The notes under the pieces: generated by a model
The model's input: the letters and a program-made list of their open reading frames with translations, nothing else
Told to the model about the DNA's origin: nothing
Databases searched by the model: none
Shown here: one piece after another, positions 24,201 to 32,310 of the stretch
Layout of the letters: every line of letters starts with the position of its first letter
Position numbering within the stretch: position 1 is the stretch's first letter
Program-made: the position numbers and the translations under genes
Source: CAZWRK01 sp964635875
GTDB lineage: Bacteria > Pseudomonadota > Gammaproteobacteria > Burkholderiales > Aquaspirillaceae
NCBI GenBank assembly: GCA_964635875.1
Contig: CAZWRK010000010.1
Coordinates: 1 to 52,825 of the forward strand
DNA length: 52,825 nucleotides
Direction of reading: 5' to 3'

Positions 24201-25435
24201 CCCTCCGATGCAAACTGCGCATACATCAGCTGAGTTTCTTCATTCCAAGCAATATTGGTAATAGCATGCGTTTTGAGATAGGGACCGTTTTCATCACGCA
24301 GAACCTCACCAACAAAACCGTAAGCGCTTTCTGTAAAACGCAGAACATCATCCAAGACGCGCTCAAACGCCGGCGCAGGGTCTTCATTGAGAATAAAGCT
24401 GGTCTGCACGTGCCGAATGGCATTCATCAGTGCCTGCTGTAGCACTAACTCAGAAGCATGTTGCTTTTCGCCATCAATGTCTGCCCAAGAACCTACAATC
24501 TCGTAACCATCGCTAAGTTCATGTGCGACCAAGCGCAAGCTATCGCGTACCCAACGGTACGCGCCGCTTGGCAAAAGCACACGGTACTCAATCGACCGCA
24601 CGACCCCAGGCAGCAAGCTGCCACGCAATGCAATCAATCCGGCCCGATCATCAGGATGAAGATGCGATAGCCAAGCACTTTCTGCGCCCAAAAGGGAAGC
24701 GGGCGTATAGCCAAACACCATTTCGATGTTATCGCTCACAAATACAACTTGGTCGGAACCTTCTGCCGAGCAGCGATACAACACCACGGGGCTCAGATCG
24801 AGTAAATTTTTGACTCGGGATTGTGCGTATCGGGTTTGGCGATCATGTTGCTCAACCTGTAATCGCAACACAGTATTTTCATGGACATTGCGCCATAGCC
24901 GATCCGCGGTGAGGAAAATAAACGCAATAAAGAAAAGCGTCATCAAACCCATCACCAAAAATACTTCTGTGCCTACCCAAAAAAACCGTAGACACAAAGG
25001 CAACAAAACACAGGATAAAAACCCAATTAGTGCACACCGGTCGAATGACAGTGTCGCCAGACTCCCCACCGACGCCCCCGCAAGGACAAACACCAACAAT
25101 ATTTGGTACGCAGGAAACGCCGTAGGAAAAATCAGAATGGCGCTCATCCCCCAGCCCAGCCCCGCACAGACCGCACCAACACGAAACCGTCGCAGATGTC
25201 GCGTCGATGATGGGTCGTCACTCTGCCGATAACACCGCAATAGAAGCACTCGCCCAAGGGTCGTCGCCAGCATCACACCGCCCCATAGCGCCAAAGAGCG
25301 TCCATCAACAACGGTATACAAGGCAAGAATAGTGAGTGCCGTCAGTATCCCCGTCGCCACAAGAGAAAACCTTAACCCCTGATATAAGCGGTGCGTTAAA
25401 TCAGACGACACGTCCCGCACTTCAACTGCAGACAT
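21239..25435 (-). CDS. Membrane multi-PAS/GAF sensor histidine kinase
   Basis: 1398-aa sensor kinase. The N-terminal ~190 residues contain five or six hydrophobic helices forming an integral-membrane sensor. Next come, in order, PAS, GAF (AYGFVGEVLRDENGPY), PAS (NGVVISDVHGRVEWANEAM), PAS, PAS, PAS (DGIWDWNIAAADTYYSPRF) and PAS (DGIVTINELGMIQSFNQAAE), six PAS in all. The kinase core has the H-box VSTVSHELRTPVTSIRG, N-box NFLSNAAKFSP, G1 VRDYGPGIS, F-box LFQKFSQED and G2 GGTGLGLAISKELV. There is no receiver or Hpt after it, so it must signal to a separate regulator; the CheY-like protein at 20792 is the nearest. The start is ATG 25435 after GGGGCG; a GTG at 25474 is possible. It lies 72 nt downstream of tyrA on the same strand. 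Confidence 0.93.
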   Translation of the reverse strand: MSAVEVRDVSSDLTHRLYQGLRFSLVATGILTALTILALYTVVDGRSLALWGGVMLATTLGRVLLLRCYRQSDDPSSTRHLRRFRVGAVCAGLGWGMSAILIFPTAFPAYQILLVFVLAGASVGSLATLSFDRCALIGFLSCVLLPLCLRFFWVGTEVFLVMGLMTLFFIAFIFLTADRLWRNVHENTVLRLQVEQHDRQTRYAQSRVKNLLDLSPVVLYRCSAEGSDQVVFVSDNIEMVFGYTPASLLGAESAWLSHLHPDDRAGLIALRGSLLPGVVRSIEYRVLLPSGAYRWVRDSLRLVAHELSDGYEIVGSWADIDGEKQHASELVLQQALMNAIRHVQTSFILNEDPAPAFERVLDDVLRFTESAYGFVGEVLRDENGPYLKTHAITNIAWNEETQLMYAQFASEGLAFHNLQNLFGHVVLTQQVLISNDPAHDPHRGGLPHGHPDLNAFLGVPIMADGQMVGMLGVANREGGYDVDLVDRLEPLTGAIGQIMMARRADAARKKAQDSASRLALVVEKTTNGVVISDVHGRVEWANEAMSSLTGYSIEELIGQKPGELLQGPLTSAEAVAELSAALTRHEPFEGVLLNYAKDGSQYWVNLRIDPIFDDGVCSGFIAIEHDVTEQRRQTELHREWLARLQKITSQVPGVVYQYKQRADGTGCFPYASDGIREVYQTTPESVRHDASAVFELIHPEDRQGVVDSIALSGKNMTPWRHEYRVRYHSGIERWLQGNALPEPAEDGAIVWHGFISDTTVFKQTQQAELEVRAQLQALIDASTQFSMIATNTEGLITLFNTGAEKLLGYAREEMIGLRTPACFHDPDEILARGQALSYELQRDISGFSVFVESALLGRSEMREWTYICKDGSRLTVSLAVSAIRNRHGVVTGFLGVASDITARRQMENALKESQQRYQLAVRGSTDGIWDWNIAAADTYYSPRFRSLLGYENEALPERFDTFIERNLHPDDKVSVQKSLERHLQDWEPYDVSHRLLTRKGEWRWFRARAQTQRDRSGLPVRMTGSISDISALKQAEVALAASAAHTQLILDNVMDGIVTINELGMIQSFNQAAERIFGYSSAEILGCNVKMLMPLPYSVQHDGYLQNYLRTGRAQIIGVGREVTGLRKSGDVFPMELAITEIMSDDKILFIGMVRDITERKRVEKLKSEFVSTVSHELRTPVTSIRGALGMVAAGTVGELTPPAAKLVGIAQKNCDRLSLLINDLLDMEKIAAGRMSFDMKVCEVLPLLVQVIEANQPYGDQFGVKFVLSADVESPVYVKLDSQRFIQVLSNFLSNAAKFSPAGGSVELSLLPNFEIGVVRISVRDYGPGISAEFQKRLFQKFSQEDSSDTRQKGGTGLGLAISKELVEGMGGTIGFVSESNQGATFFVDFSLVDSAH

Positions 25436-25507
25436 AACACACGCCCCAGAGAGATGAAACAAAATTAACCACACGCCACGCCATCATCAGCGACATCACT
25501 CAAAACC

Positions 25508-26389
25508 TTAAGCCAATGCTTGAAACTTTGTATACCACGCCTGTCGAGCCTGCCGAGCACGTACAAATAAATCGCTCAGCCCCTCGCCATCCTCCGCACG
25601 CAACAGAGACTCCAAATGCTGCAGCGATGTTTGATACGCCGCCAGCTCCTCTAGCAACGCATCGCGGTTCGACAAACTAATATCCCGCCACATTTCAGGA
25701 TGACTGCCCGCAATGCGTGTGAAATCTCGGAAACCTGTTGCAGCAAAATCAAAACGACGCGATGCGTCTGGGTGCTGCGCAATCATATCGATGTACGAAA
25801 ACGCCAATAGATGCGGCAAATGGCTGACCGCTGCAAAAATGGCATCATGCTCTTCTGCCCGCATTTGCTCGACGCACGCCCCGCAGCACGCCCAAAGCGA
25901 CCGAACCAAGGCAATGGCCTCTGGCATTGATTGCGCAAACGGTGCCAGCACCACTTTACGCCCCTGATACAAAGTTGCGCTGGCCGCTGCGGCGCCCGAT
26001 TGCTCTGAACCCGCAATCGGATGTGCAGGCACACAATACGCCAGATGATCCGGTAAATACTGCGTCATCAAAGCCGCCACATCGCTCTTGGTGCTGCCAG
26101 CGTCCGTCACAATAGTTTGAGGGGACAAGTGTGGTGCCATAGCGGCGAATGTAGCGCCCATCTGGCCGACCGGCGTTGCGACCAAAACCATATCCGCACC
26201 CACAACCGCCTTTGCAACATCCTGCTCCGCGCGATCGATCACCCCTAAGGCCAAAGCGTGCTCTAAATTCGCGAATGAACGCCCCACCCCGACCACTTCG
26301 CCGACACGGCCCGCAGCCTTTAATGCCAACGCAAATGAACCGCCGATCAAGCCCACACCCACCACAACCAACTTACCAATGCTATTCAA
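25508..26389 (-). CDS. tyrA: Prephenate dehydrogenase
   Basis: NAD(P)-dependent oxidative decarboxylation in tyrosine synthesis (prephenate or arogenate), 293 aa. The N-terminal Rossmann motif is VVVGVGLIGGSFALALK. TDAGSTKSDV, HPIAGSEQSGAAAAS (substrate His) and the all-helical C-terminal half with HDAIFAAVSHLPHLLAFS and FRDFTRIAGSHPEMWRDI are characteristic. It has no fused chorismate mutase or ACT domain. Cofactor and substrate preference (prephenate against arogenate) are not decided by these motifs. It is divergent from the DUF4936 gene, with 99 nt between. Confidence 0.94.
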   Translation of the reverse strand: MNSIGKLVVVGVGLIGGSFALALKAAGRVGEVVGVGRSFANLEHALALGVIDRAEQDVAKAVVGADMVLVATPVGQMGATFAAMAPHLSPQTIVTDAGSTKSDVAALMTQYLPDHLAYCVPAHPIAGSEQSGAAAASATLYQGRKVVLAPFAQSMPEAIALVRSLWACCGACVEQMRAEEHDAIFAAVSHLPHLLAFSYIDMIAQHPDASRRFDFAATGFRDFTRIAGSHPEMWRDISLSNRDALLEELAAYQTSLQHLESLLRAEDGEGLSDLFVRARQARQAWYTKFQALA

Positions 26390-26488
26390 TTGCGCTTATC
26401 CTCTTCCATTCAGCCAATGATGCGACCGAAAATCTAAACCACCGCATGGCGCTCAACAAATTATGAAAACTGCCAAAGGAATGTATTG

Positions 26489-26782
26489 ATGTGCCAGTAC
26501 GCTATTTATATTTACTACCGAATCCCCGAACATGCAGAGACTGCCGCCATCTTTGCTGCAGTCATTCAGATTCAACAAAATCTAAGAAAACAGGGCATAA
26601 CAGCGCAACTGCGGCATAAACAAGAAACGCCAGATACATGGATGGAAATTTATGAAAGCGATGCCGAACCTGCTGCACTACTCGCACAGCTTGCAGAATG
26701 TGTCGCGGCTCATCCGGTCTTGCCACAGCCTCGCCACATCGAAATTTTCTATCCAGTCGCCCCAACGCAGGTCCAAAATTAA
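26489..26782 (+). CDS. DUF4936 family protein
   Basis: 97-aa soluble protein of unknown function. It has the pattern of DUF4936: a short N-terminal strand IYIYYRIPE, a central helix, then TWMEIYE followed by a helix and a C-terminal HIEIFYPV. It looks like a small ferredoxin-like alpha/beta fold. I know this family mainly from betaproteobacteria, where it is often a short gene next to housekeeping loci. The ATG at 26489 lies 8 nt after AAAGGA. Its last four nucleotides overlap the end of the convergent TraT-like gene. Confidence 0.72.
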   Translation: MCQYAIYIYYRIPEHAETAAIFAAVIQIQQNLRKQGITAQLRHKQETPDTWMEIYESDAEPAALLAQLAECVAAHPVLPQPRHIEIFYPVAPTQVQN

Positions 26783-27492
26783 AACAAACCAGAAATCGAT
26801 CGAACTAGACCTTGGCGCAAGGCAGGCAAAGCCTGTGGCAACTCTAAATTCACCTGATTTGCACTGCTCACAATCCGCGTTTGGTACTGCAGCATATCGC
26901 CCTTTTTGGTGTAGGTCGTACTCGTCCCACCACTGCTACCCTGCTGTAACTCATGGCGGCTACTTGCGGTCACCCGCCCTTGTTTGACGCGCTCTTGAAT
27001 CTGAATATCGGTGACAACGCGGTAGTAGACATCTTTGACCGTTGCATCCAGTGCTAAACCCAACGCCCCCAAAACCAAAGCAGCACCCGCCGCATCTCGA
27101 GAAGAAGAGCTCAATACTGAACCGAGCAAAGCCCCACTCGCCGCGCCCTCAATCGCACCACTTCCCGCCGCACCGGCCTGATCGGTCTTGCCTATTTGCA
27201 GTACATTCACTTGCAAAATGTAGTGCGCACGCGACGGATTCTCTAGCACCCGATACCCGCGCGCTTGCAGCGACTGCTTCAGGTCAGCAGCAATATCAAA
27301 CTCACTGACCTCGGACGTATTGCGCGCCTGAACGAATACCGTTCGGTCTTTCGCTTCGACGGGTTCCATAAAGATGGAATCGCTCATTTTCGTTTGTACA
27401 ACCAGCTCTTTCTTACCTAGCGCGGTATGCGTTGCGCTACACCCAGAGACCAAAACCGCCAACGCTAAGGCGCTGAAAGACCATTTGTTCAT
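26779..27492 (-). CDS. TraT-like outer-membrane lipoprotein
   Basis: 237-aa lipoprotein related to TraT, the F-plasmid surface-exclusion and complement-resistance protein. The signal peptide ends in a clear lipobox, LVSGCSAT, giving a lipidated Cys at about residue 20. Family landmarks are KKELVVQTKMSDSIFMEPV directly after, FVQARNTSE, and a Gly/Ala-rich membrane-associating segment (about residues 104-150). The usual TraT length is about 240 aa. No conjugation gene is nearby and the gene sits at the end of the pab-fab region, so this is a chromosomal homologue. Transfer exclusion is unlikely to be its role and serum resistance is untested. It starts 21 nt after pabC ends. Confidence 0.85.
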   Translation of the reverse strand: MNKWSFSALALAVLVSGCSATHTALGKKELVVQTKMSDSIFMEPVEAKDRTVFVQARNTSEVSEFDIAADLKQSLQARGYRVLENPSRAHYILQVNVLQIGKTDQAGAAGSGAIEGAASGALLGSVLSSSSRDAAGAALVLGALGLALDATVKDVYYRVVTDIQIQERVKQGRVTASSRHELQQGSSGGTSTTYTKKGDMLQYQTRIVSSANQVNLELPQALPALRQGLVRSISGLF

Positions 27493-27513
27493 GATTACAT
27501 TTCCCTAAAACGG

Positions 27514-28326
27514 CTACGCATCAGCCTCAGCTAAAATCTGTTGCAAAGTGCGGGTCATAGGACCCACTGGCGCCAGCCATTCCTCGCAAGCCACCACGGG
27601 CCAAATTCCAATCAGAGAATTACAGAAAAATATTTCCTGTGCAGACCACAAGGCTTCTAATGAAAAGTCGCCATCCGTCACCTTGTGACCCAAAGTCGTA
27701 AGCTGCGCCAAAAGATAATCACGCAGCGCCCCAGCCACGCCACAACGCTGCAAACCAGGTGTAAAAATCTGCCCTTGATTGACCCAAAACAGATTACTCA
27801 TTGTCCCTTCGATCACTCGACCTTCGGTATCCAGCAAAACGCCTTCGCGAATATCGGTGCCTTGCCATTCGCTGCGTGCCAAAACGTTTTCGAGTCGGTT
27901 GAGATGTTTAATACCCGCGAGGCGGGGTTGATTCGCCAAACGCATTTCGCACACGCGGGCGCGAATCCCGTTCTGATTTAACTCAAGTAAAGGCTGATAC
28001 GCGGCCGCTTGGACAATTCGCACCGGCGCAGCGGGCGAGGGTGCCGCGTAGCCACGCAAACCGGCACCGCGTGTAAGGGTAATTTTGGCGCTCGCCTGCG
28101 GATAATCCGCCGTTACTTGGGTGATTTCATGACGCACTAAGTCGCGATCAGGCACCGGCAATCCGAGCCGCTCAGCATCTCGAGTGAAGCAACGCCATTG
28201 CCAATCCCACAGTAAGGGCTGCTGGTCAACCACACGCAACGTTCTAAATATACCATCACCATATGCCAAGCCACGGTCTTGGCAGGAAATGTGCGACGTG
28301 GGCTGACCATTGATCAAAACGTTCAT
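27514..28326 (-). CDS. pabC: Aminodeoxychorismate lyase
   Basis: PLP-dependent conversion of 4-amino-4-deoxychorismate to p-aminobenzoate and pyruvate for folate, 270 aa. It is a fold-type IV transaminase-like protein. The N-terminus has DRGLAYGDGIFRTLRV, the PLP-Lys lies in LAGIKHLNRLENVLAR, and EGRVIEGTMSNLFWV and GVAGALRD match the cofactor phosphate cup. The ATG overlaps the pabB stop by four nucleotides (ATGA), so the pair is translationally coupled and the annotation is mutually supporting. Branched-chain aminotransferase is excluded by length and context. Confidence 0.92.
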   Translation of the reverse strand: MNVLINGQPTSHISCQDRGLAYGDGIFRTLRVVDQQPLLWDWQWRCFTRDAERLGLPVPDRDLVRHEITQVTADYPQASAKITLTRGAGLRGYAAPSPAAPVRIVQAAAYQPLLELNQNGIRARVCEMRLANQPRLAGIKHLNRLENVLARSEWQGTDIREGVLLDTEGRVIEGTMSNLFWVNQGQIFTPGLQRCGVAGALRDYLLAQLTTLGHKVTDGDFSLEALWSAQEIFFCNSLIGIWPVVACEEWLAPVGPMTRTLQQILAEADA

Positions 28327-29627
28327 AGCGAGTCCACAATGCCTAATGCACGCAATAAACCACGCGCTTTATGGCGCGTCTCGCTCAATTCGCGATCAGG
28401 GTCGGAGTCGGCCACGATGCCCGCCCCAGCACGGAAACGAAGAGAATCGTTTTCCATCATAAAGCTGCGAATCAAAATATTGCTATCTAAAGAACCATCA
28501 CGGTTGATGTAACCCAAGCTACCGGTATATGCACGACGGGCGCTGGTTTCTAACTCACGAATAATCTGCATGCAACGAATTTTGGGGCAACCGGTAATCG
28601 TCCCGCCGGGAAACAGCGCCCGAAACACATCAATCGGGCGAATGCCTGCACGGGGGCGACCGCGTACATTTGATTCAATATGATGCACGTAGGTGTAGCT
28701 CGCCACCGCCATCAACTCGTTGACCTCGACCGTGCCAGGTACGCAAATTCGCCCCAAGTCATTACGCTCGAGGTCAATCAACATCACATGCTCGGCACGT
28801 TCTTTGCGGTTATCAATCAAACGCTGTTTCAGTGCGGCATCTTCAATCGGATCGGTCGAGCGAGGATGCGTACCTGCAATCGGGCGAGTATCGACCCAGC
28901 CATCTTGAACACGCACCAAGCGCTCAGGTGATGAACTGACAATTTGTTGCTCGCCAAAGTCCGCCAAAGCGGAAAACGGCGCAGGATTGGCAAGGCGCAA
29001 AGCACGAAAAACGTCGGCAGGCTGAGTTTGCGCAGGCAAGCACGCGCGCCACTCGCGTGAGACATTGACCTGAAAAACATCCCCTTCACGGATGTAATGC
29101 TTAATTTTCTTAACCGCATCGGTAAAGACAGCAGGATCATCTTCTTCAAGCGCTAAAATCGCCAGCGGCTTAGATACCAATTCGGTTGCGGTTGCAATTT
29201 TGGCTTGCAGCTGAGCAAGCAAAGCAGCGGTTTCGGCCATGAGATAGGCCTGCCCTGTCGCACGCTCAACCACGACGGCCGCAGGCACTCGCGCTAAAAC
29301 GGCCAGCGGAAAATCATCATCCAATGCGGGCGGCACCGAAGGCTCGAAATGATGCAGCATTTCGTAGCCTAGATAAAAAAACCACCCGCCAATAAATGGA
29401 AAACGTGCATCTTGTGTATGGGCCGGATCAATGGGTAACGATGCTAAATCCTGAGCACATTGCGCGGCTTGGCCCGCATGGTAAATCGTCTGCTGCGCTG
29501 GCAACGCAAACAAAATATCCATGCCAGTATCACCGGCGGACTGAAGAAGGTAAGGAAAACTCACCCGATCATGTGCGTATAGCGCAAGTAAATCGGGTGC
29601 TTCGGGCAGGGTATGAAGGTGAATCAT
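28323..29627 (-). CDS. pabB: Aminodeoxychorismate synthase component I
   Basis: Chorismate-binding synthase of p-aminobenzoate formation, 434 aa, using ammonia from a separate glutamine amidotransferase (PabA/TrpG) not in this window. The N-terminal half is the TrpE_N-like domain. The C-terminal chorismate-binding core has VFQVNVSREW, PERLVRV, RPIAGTHPRS, ERNDLGRIC and FPGGTITGCPKIRCMQII. PIAGT in place of the LAGT of anthranilate synthase favours PabB over TrpE, and the partner pabC confirms it. It lies downstream of a terminator that follows fabF, so pabBC probably has its own promoter. Confidence 0.93.
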   Translation of the reverse strand: MIHLHTLPEAPDLLALYAHDRVSFPYLLQSAGDTGMDILFALPAQQTIYHAGQAAQCAQDLASLPIDPAHTQDARFPFIGGWFFYLGYEMLHHFEPSVPPALDDDFPLAVLARVPAAVVVERATGQAYLMAETAALLAQLQAKIATATELVSKPLAILALEEDDPAVFTDAVKKIKHYIREGDVFQVNVSREWRACLPAQTQPADVFRALRLANPAPFSALADFGEQQIVSSSPERLVRVQDGWVDTRPIAGTHPRSTDPIEDAALKQRLIDNRKERAEHVMLIDLERNDLGRICVPGTVEVNELMAVASYTYVHHIESNVRGRPRAGIRPIDVFRALFPGGTITGCPKIRCMQIIRELETSARRAYTGSLGYINRDGSLDSNILIRSFMMENDSLRFRAGAGIVADSDPDRELSETRHKARGLLRALGIVDSL

Positions 29628-29635
29628 TCGACAAC

Positions 29636-29675
29636 CAAAAAATAAAAAACCGCCGAGAGAGTATCACGGCGGTTT
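29636..29675 (-). terminator. Terminator downstream of fabF
   Basis: AAACCGCCG / CGGCGGTTT stem (29647-29675) with an 11-nt loop, followed on the minus strand by TTTTTATTTTTT. It lies 38 nt beyond the fabF stop and 9 nt before the pabB start. It ends the fatty-acid transcript and isolates pabBC. Confidence 0.9.
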
Positions 29676-29712
29676 AGCATCAACTGAACTTTGATCGATC
29701 AGTGTCGTTCGT

Positions 29713-30954
29713 CTACGCGCGACGAAGCACCAAGGTTCCGTTTGTTCCACCAAAACCAAAGGAGTTAGACAACGCCACATCGATTTTTGCGGAGCGCGCT
29801 TCGTTTGGCACGTAGTCCAAATCACATCCTTCGCTCGGTTCCGCGAGGTTAATCGTCGGAGGAAGGATTTGATCACGCAATGCCAGCACGCAGAATACAG
29901 CCTCCACGCCACCTGCCGCGCCAAGTAAATGACCAGTCATCGACTTGGTTGAGCTGACTGCAAGCTTGTAGGCATGATCGCCAAATAGACGTTTTACCGC
30001 GACTGTTTCGGCTAAATCGCCAAGGGGCGTTGAAGTACCGTGCGCGTTCAAGTAGTCCACTTGGTCGGGGTTAATGCCTGCATTTTTCAGTGCATTGCGC
30101 ATGCAACGAGCCGCGCCATCACCATCTTCACGCGGCGCGGTCATGTGGTACGCATCAGAACTCATGCCATAGCCTGCGACTTCAGCATAAATTTTCGCGC
30201 CACGCTTTTTAGCATGTTCGTACTCTTCGAGCACCAACACACCTGCGCCTTCACCCAATACAAAGCCATCACGGTCTTTGTCCCAAGGACGGCTCGCCGC
30301 CTCAGGATCATCATTGCGAGTCGACAAGGCACGCGCAGAAGCAAATCCACCAATCGCCAATGGGCAAACAGTCGATTCAGTGCCGCCAGCCACCATCACA
30401 TCTGCATCACCGTACTCAATGAGACGTGCCGCATCACCGATAGAGTGCGTTGCTGTGGTACACGCAGAGACGATCGCATAGCTTGGGCCTTGGAAGCCAA
30501 ACAGGATCGACAGGTTACCTGACACCATATTGCTAATGGAGCCTGGAATAAAGAATGGCGAAATCTTGCGGCCACCGCCCTCGAGATACAAGCCGTGTGT
30601 ATCTTCAATCAGCGGCAAACCACCGATGCCCGAGCCAATAATGACGCCAATGCGCTCAGGATCGAGGCCTTCAAGACTAGACAAGCCCGCATCGCGGACG
30701 GCCTGAATTCCTGCAGCCATGCCATAGTGAATAAAGATGTCCATACGGCGAGCATCTTTAGCCGGAATGTAATCCGTAATATTAAAGTCACGCACTTCAC
30801 CCGCGATTTGCGAGGCCAGGCCAGACGCATCAAAACGGGAAACGCGGGAAATACCGGAGCGACCGGCAACGATATTGGCCCAGCCAGTGGCAACATCATT
30901 GCCGACGGGGCTGACAAGCCCAAGGCCAGTGACTACAACTCTACGTCGTGCCAA
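29713..30954 (-). CDS. fabF: Beta-ketoacyl-ACP synthase II
   Basis: Condensing enzyme that elongates acyl-ACP with malonyl-ACP, 413 aa. The catalytic Cys is in IVSACTTATHSI. The two His are in NAHGTSTPLGD and KSMTGHLLGAAGG. The N-terminus RRVVVTGLGLVSPVG and C-terminal NSFGFGGTNGTLVLRR are typical of KAS II. It follows acpP, but a strong hairpin with a T-run lies between them, so expression relative to acpP may be attenuated. The order rpmF-plsX-fabH-fabD-fabG-acpP-fabF is the conserved proteobacterial cluster. Confidence 0.96.
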   Translation of the reverse strand: MARRRVVVTGLGLVSPVGNDVATGWANIVAGRSGISRVSRFDASGLASQIAGEVRDFNITDYIPAKDARRMDIFIHYGMAAGIQAVRDAGLSSLEGLDPERIGVIIGSGIGGLPLIEDTHGLYLEGGGRKISPFFIPGSISNMVSGNLSILFGFQGPSYAIVSACTTATHSIGDAARLIEYGDADVMVAGGTESTVCPLAIGGFASARALSTRNDDPEAASRPWDKDRDGFVLGEGAGVLVLEEYEHAKKRGAKIYAEVAGYGMSSDAYHMTAPREDGDGAARCMRNALKNAGINPDQVDYLNAHGTSTPLGDLAETVAVKRLFGDHAYKLAVSSTKSMTGHLLGAAGGVEAVFCVLALRDQILPPTINLAEPSEGCDLDYVPNEARSAKIDVALSNSFGFGGTNGTLVLRRA

Positions 30955-31103
30955 GGGAAACTCTCCTTAAGATTGTGTCGGATGGAGGCATGCTAGCGCT
31001 TGTTTAGCAAAAGAGACAGCATCATGCCATATCTTCGTAAAAAATAACGTCTAGCCTGCAATGACAGGCCTGCCTCAAAACAGCGGCAGACAAGCTGGCA
31101 TAA

Positions 31104-31154
31104 CAAAAAACCTCTGCCGGTCGCGACGTATACACGCCAATGTCCGGCAGAGGT
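31104..31154 (-). terminator. Intercistronic terminator between acpP and fabF
   Basis: ACCTCTGCCGG (31144-31154, minus strand) pairs perfectly with CCGGCAGAGGT (31110-31120) around a 23-nt loop and is followed by TTTTTTG. It lies 22 nt after the acpP stop. It probably ends most acpP messages and lets a fraction read into fabF. Confidence 0.85.
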
Positions 31155-31176
31155 CTCTCAATCCGTCAGGGGGCGA

Positions 31177-31416
31177 TTACTTAGCCAAAAACTTGTTGAC
31201 GTAATCGATTGCCTGTTGGACAGAGGTGATTTTCTCAGCTTCGTCATCAGGAATTTCGCAGCCGAACTCTTCTTCAAGAGCCATGACCAGTTCCACCGTG
31301 TCGAGCGAGTCAGCGCCGAGGTCGTCCACGAAGGAAGATTCGTTCTTGACTTCAGCTTCGTTCACGCCGAGTTGTTCGGCAACGATTTTCTTAACACGCT
31401 GTTCGATGTTTTCCAT
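31177..31416 (-). CDS. acpP: Acyl carrier protein
   Basis: 79-aa acidic carrier of growing acyl chains. The phosphopantetheine is attached at Ser37 in DLGADSLDTVELVMALEE. It has the standard four-helix ACP length and begins MENIEQRVKKIVAEQLGV. The ATG follows a purine-rich AAAGG site. It lies between fabG and fabF in the conserved cluster and has its own downstream terminator, as expected for a gene needed in large amounts. Confidence 0.98.
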   Translation of the reverse strand: MENIEQRVKKIVAEQLGVNEAEVKNESSFVDDLGADSLDTVELVMALEEEFGCEIPDDEAEKITSVQQAIDYVNKFLAK

Positions 31417-31542
31417 TTGGAGTAAACCTTTCCCTTTCAGAGGCGGGGTCGCAAAAAAACCGCGCTATTCTAACAAAAAAAAACGGCCAATGCTCATGAA
31501 GCTCAGAACATTGAACAATAATACACCGCGACAATCACGGCA

Positions 31543-32283
31543 TCATACCATTAGCATGCCGCCATTGACGTGCAAAGTCGTACCCGTAATGTAAGCAGCA
31601 CGATCACTTGCTAAAAACTCGACGGCATCCGCAATGTCCTGCGGAGAACCTAAGCGGCCCAAAGCAATTTGCTTCTCAAGCGCTTGACGCTGCTCTTCTG
31701 GCAAAGCTTGTGTCATATCTGTCGCAATAAAACCGGGCGCAACAGAATTGACAGTGATGCCACGACTTCCCACTTCTCGAGCCAACGACTTCGAGAAGCC
31801 GATTACCGCAGCTTTCGCTGCAGAGTAATTACACTGACCGGGATTACCGCTCACACCAACCACAGAGGCAATGTTGACGATACGCCCCCAACGGGCCTTC
31901 ATCATGCCGCGCAGGACGCCTTTGGACAAGCGGAACACCGATTTCAGATTGGTGTTCATAATCGCATCCCAGTCTTCTTCTTTCATGCGCATTAGCAACT
32001 GGTCACGCGTAATGCCAGCATTATTCACCAAAATCGTGACTGGGCCATAGGTGTCTTCGACATATTTCAACAGCTGCTCAACAGCAGCTTCGCCATCGGT
32101 GACATTAAATGCGTAGCCCTGACCGGCATACTCCGCCAAACGAGCGCTAATCGCGACCGCACCTTCTTCGGTTGTCGCGGTACCAATCACTTTTGCACCT
32201 TGGCGCGCCAAGGTGTCAGCAATCGCGGCACCAATCCCCCGCGAAGCCCCCGTCACTAACGCAACTTTTCCTTCTAGCAACAT
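31543..32283 (-). CDS. fabG: 3-oxoacyl-ACP reductase
   Basis: NADPH-dependent short-chain dehydrogenase of fatty-acid elongation, 246 aa. The cofactor motif is LVTGASRGIGAAIA. NNAGITRD, the catalytic Ser in IVNIASVVGVSG and Tyr/Lys in YSAAKAAVIGFSKSLARE follow. The C-terminus AYITGTTLHVNGGML is typical of FabG. It lies 27 nt after fabD and 126 nt before acpP. Confidence 0.97.
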   Translation of the reverse strand: MLLEGKVALVTGASRGIGAAIADTLARQGAKVIGTATTEEGAVAISARLAEYAGQGYAFNVTDGEAAVEQLLKYVEDTYGPVTILVNNAGITRDQLLMRMKEEDWDAIMNTNLKSVFRLSKGVLRGMMKARWGRIVNIASVVGVSGNPGQCNYSAAKAAVIGFSKSLAREVGSRGITVNSVAPGFIATDMTQALPEEQRQALEKQIALGRLGSPQDIADAVEFLASDRAAYITGTTLHVNGGMLMV

Positions 32284-32310
32284 CAGACACTCCTCATTTT
32301 TTCTATGCCA

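Noticed and set aside
26779..27492. TraT-like gene as evidence of an integrated plasmid
   Set aside because: No other transfer, replication or partition genes and no att-like repeats nearby.
28829..29149. 106-codon minus-strand frame inside pabB
   Set aside because: Alternate frame of pabB with no ribosome-binding site and no motif.
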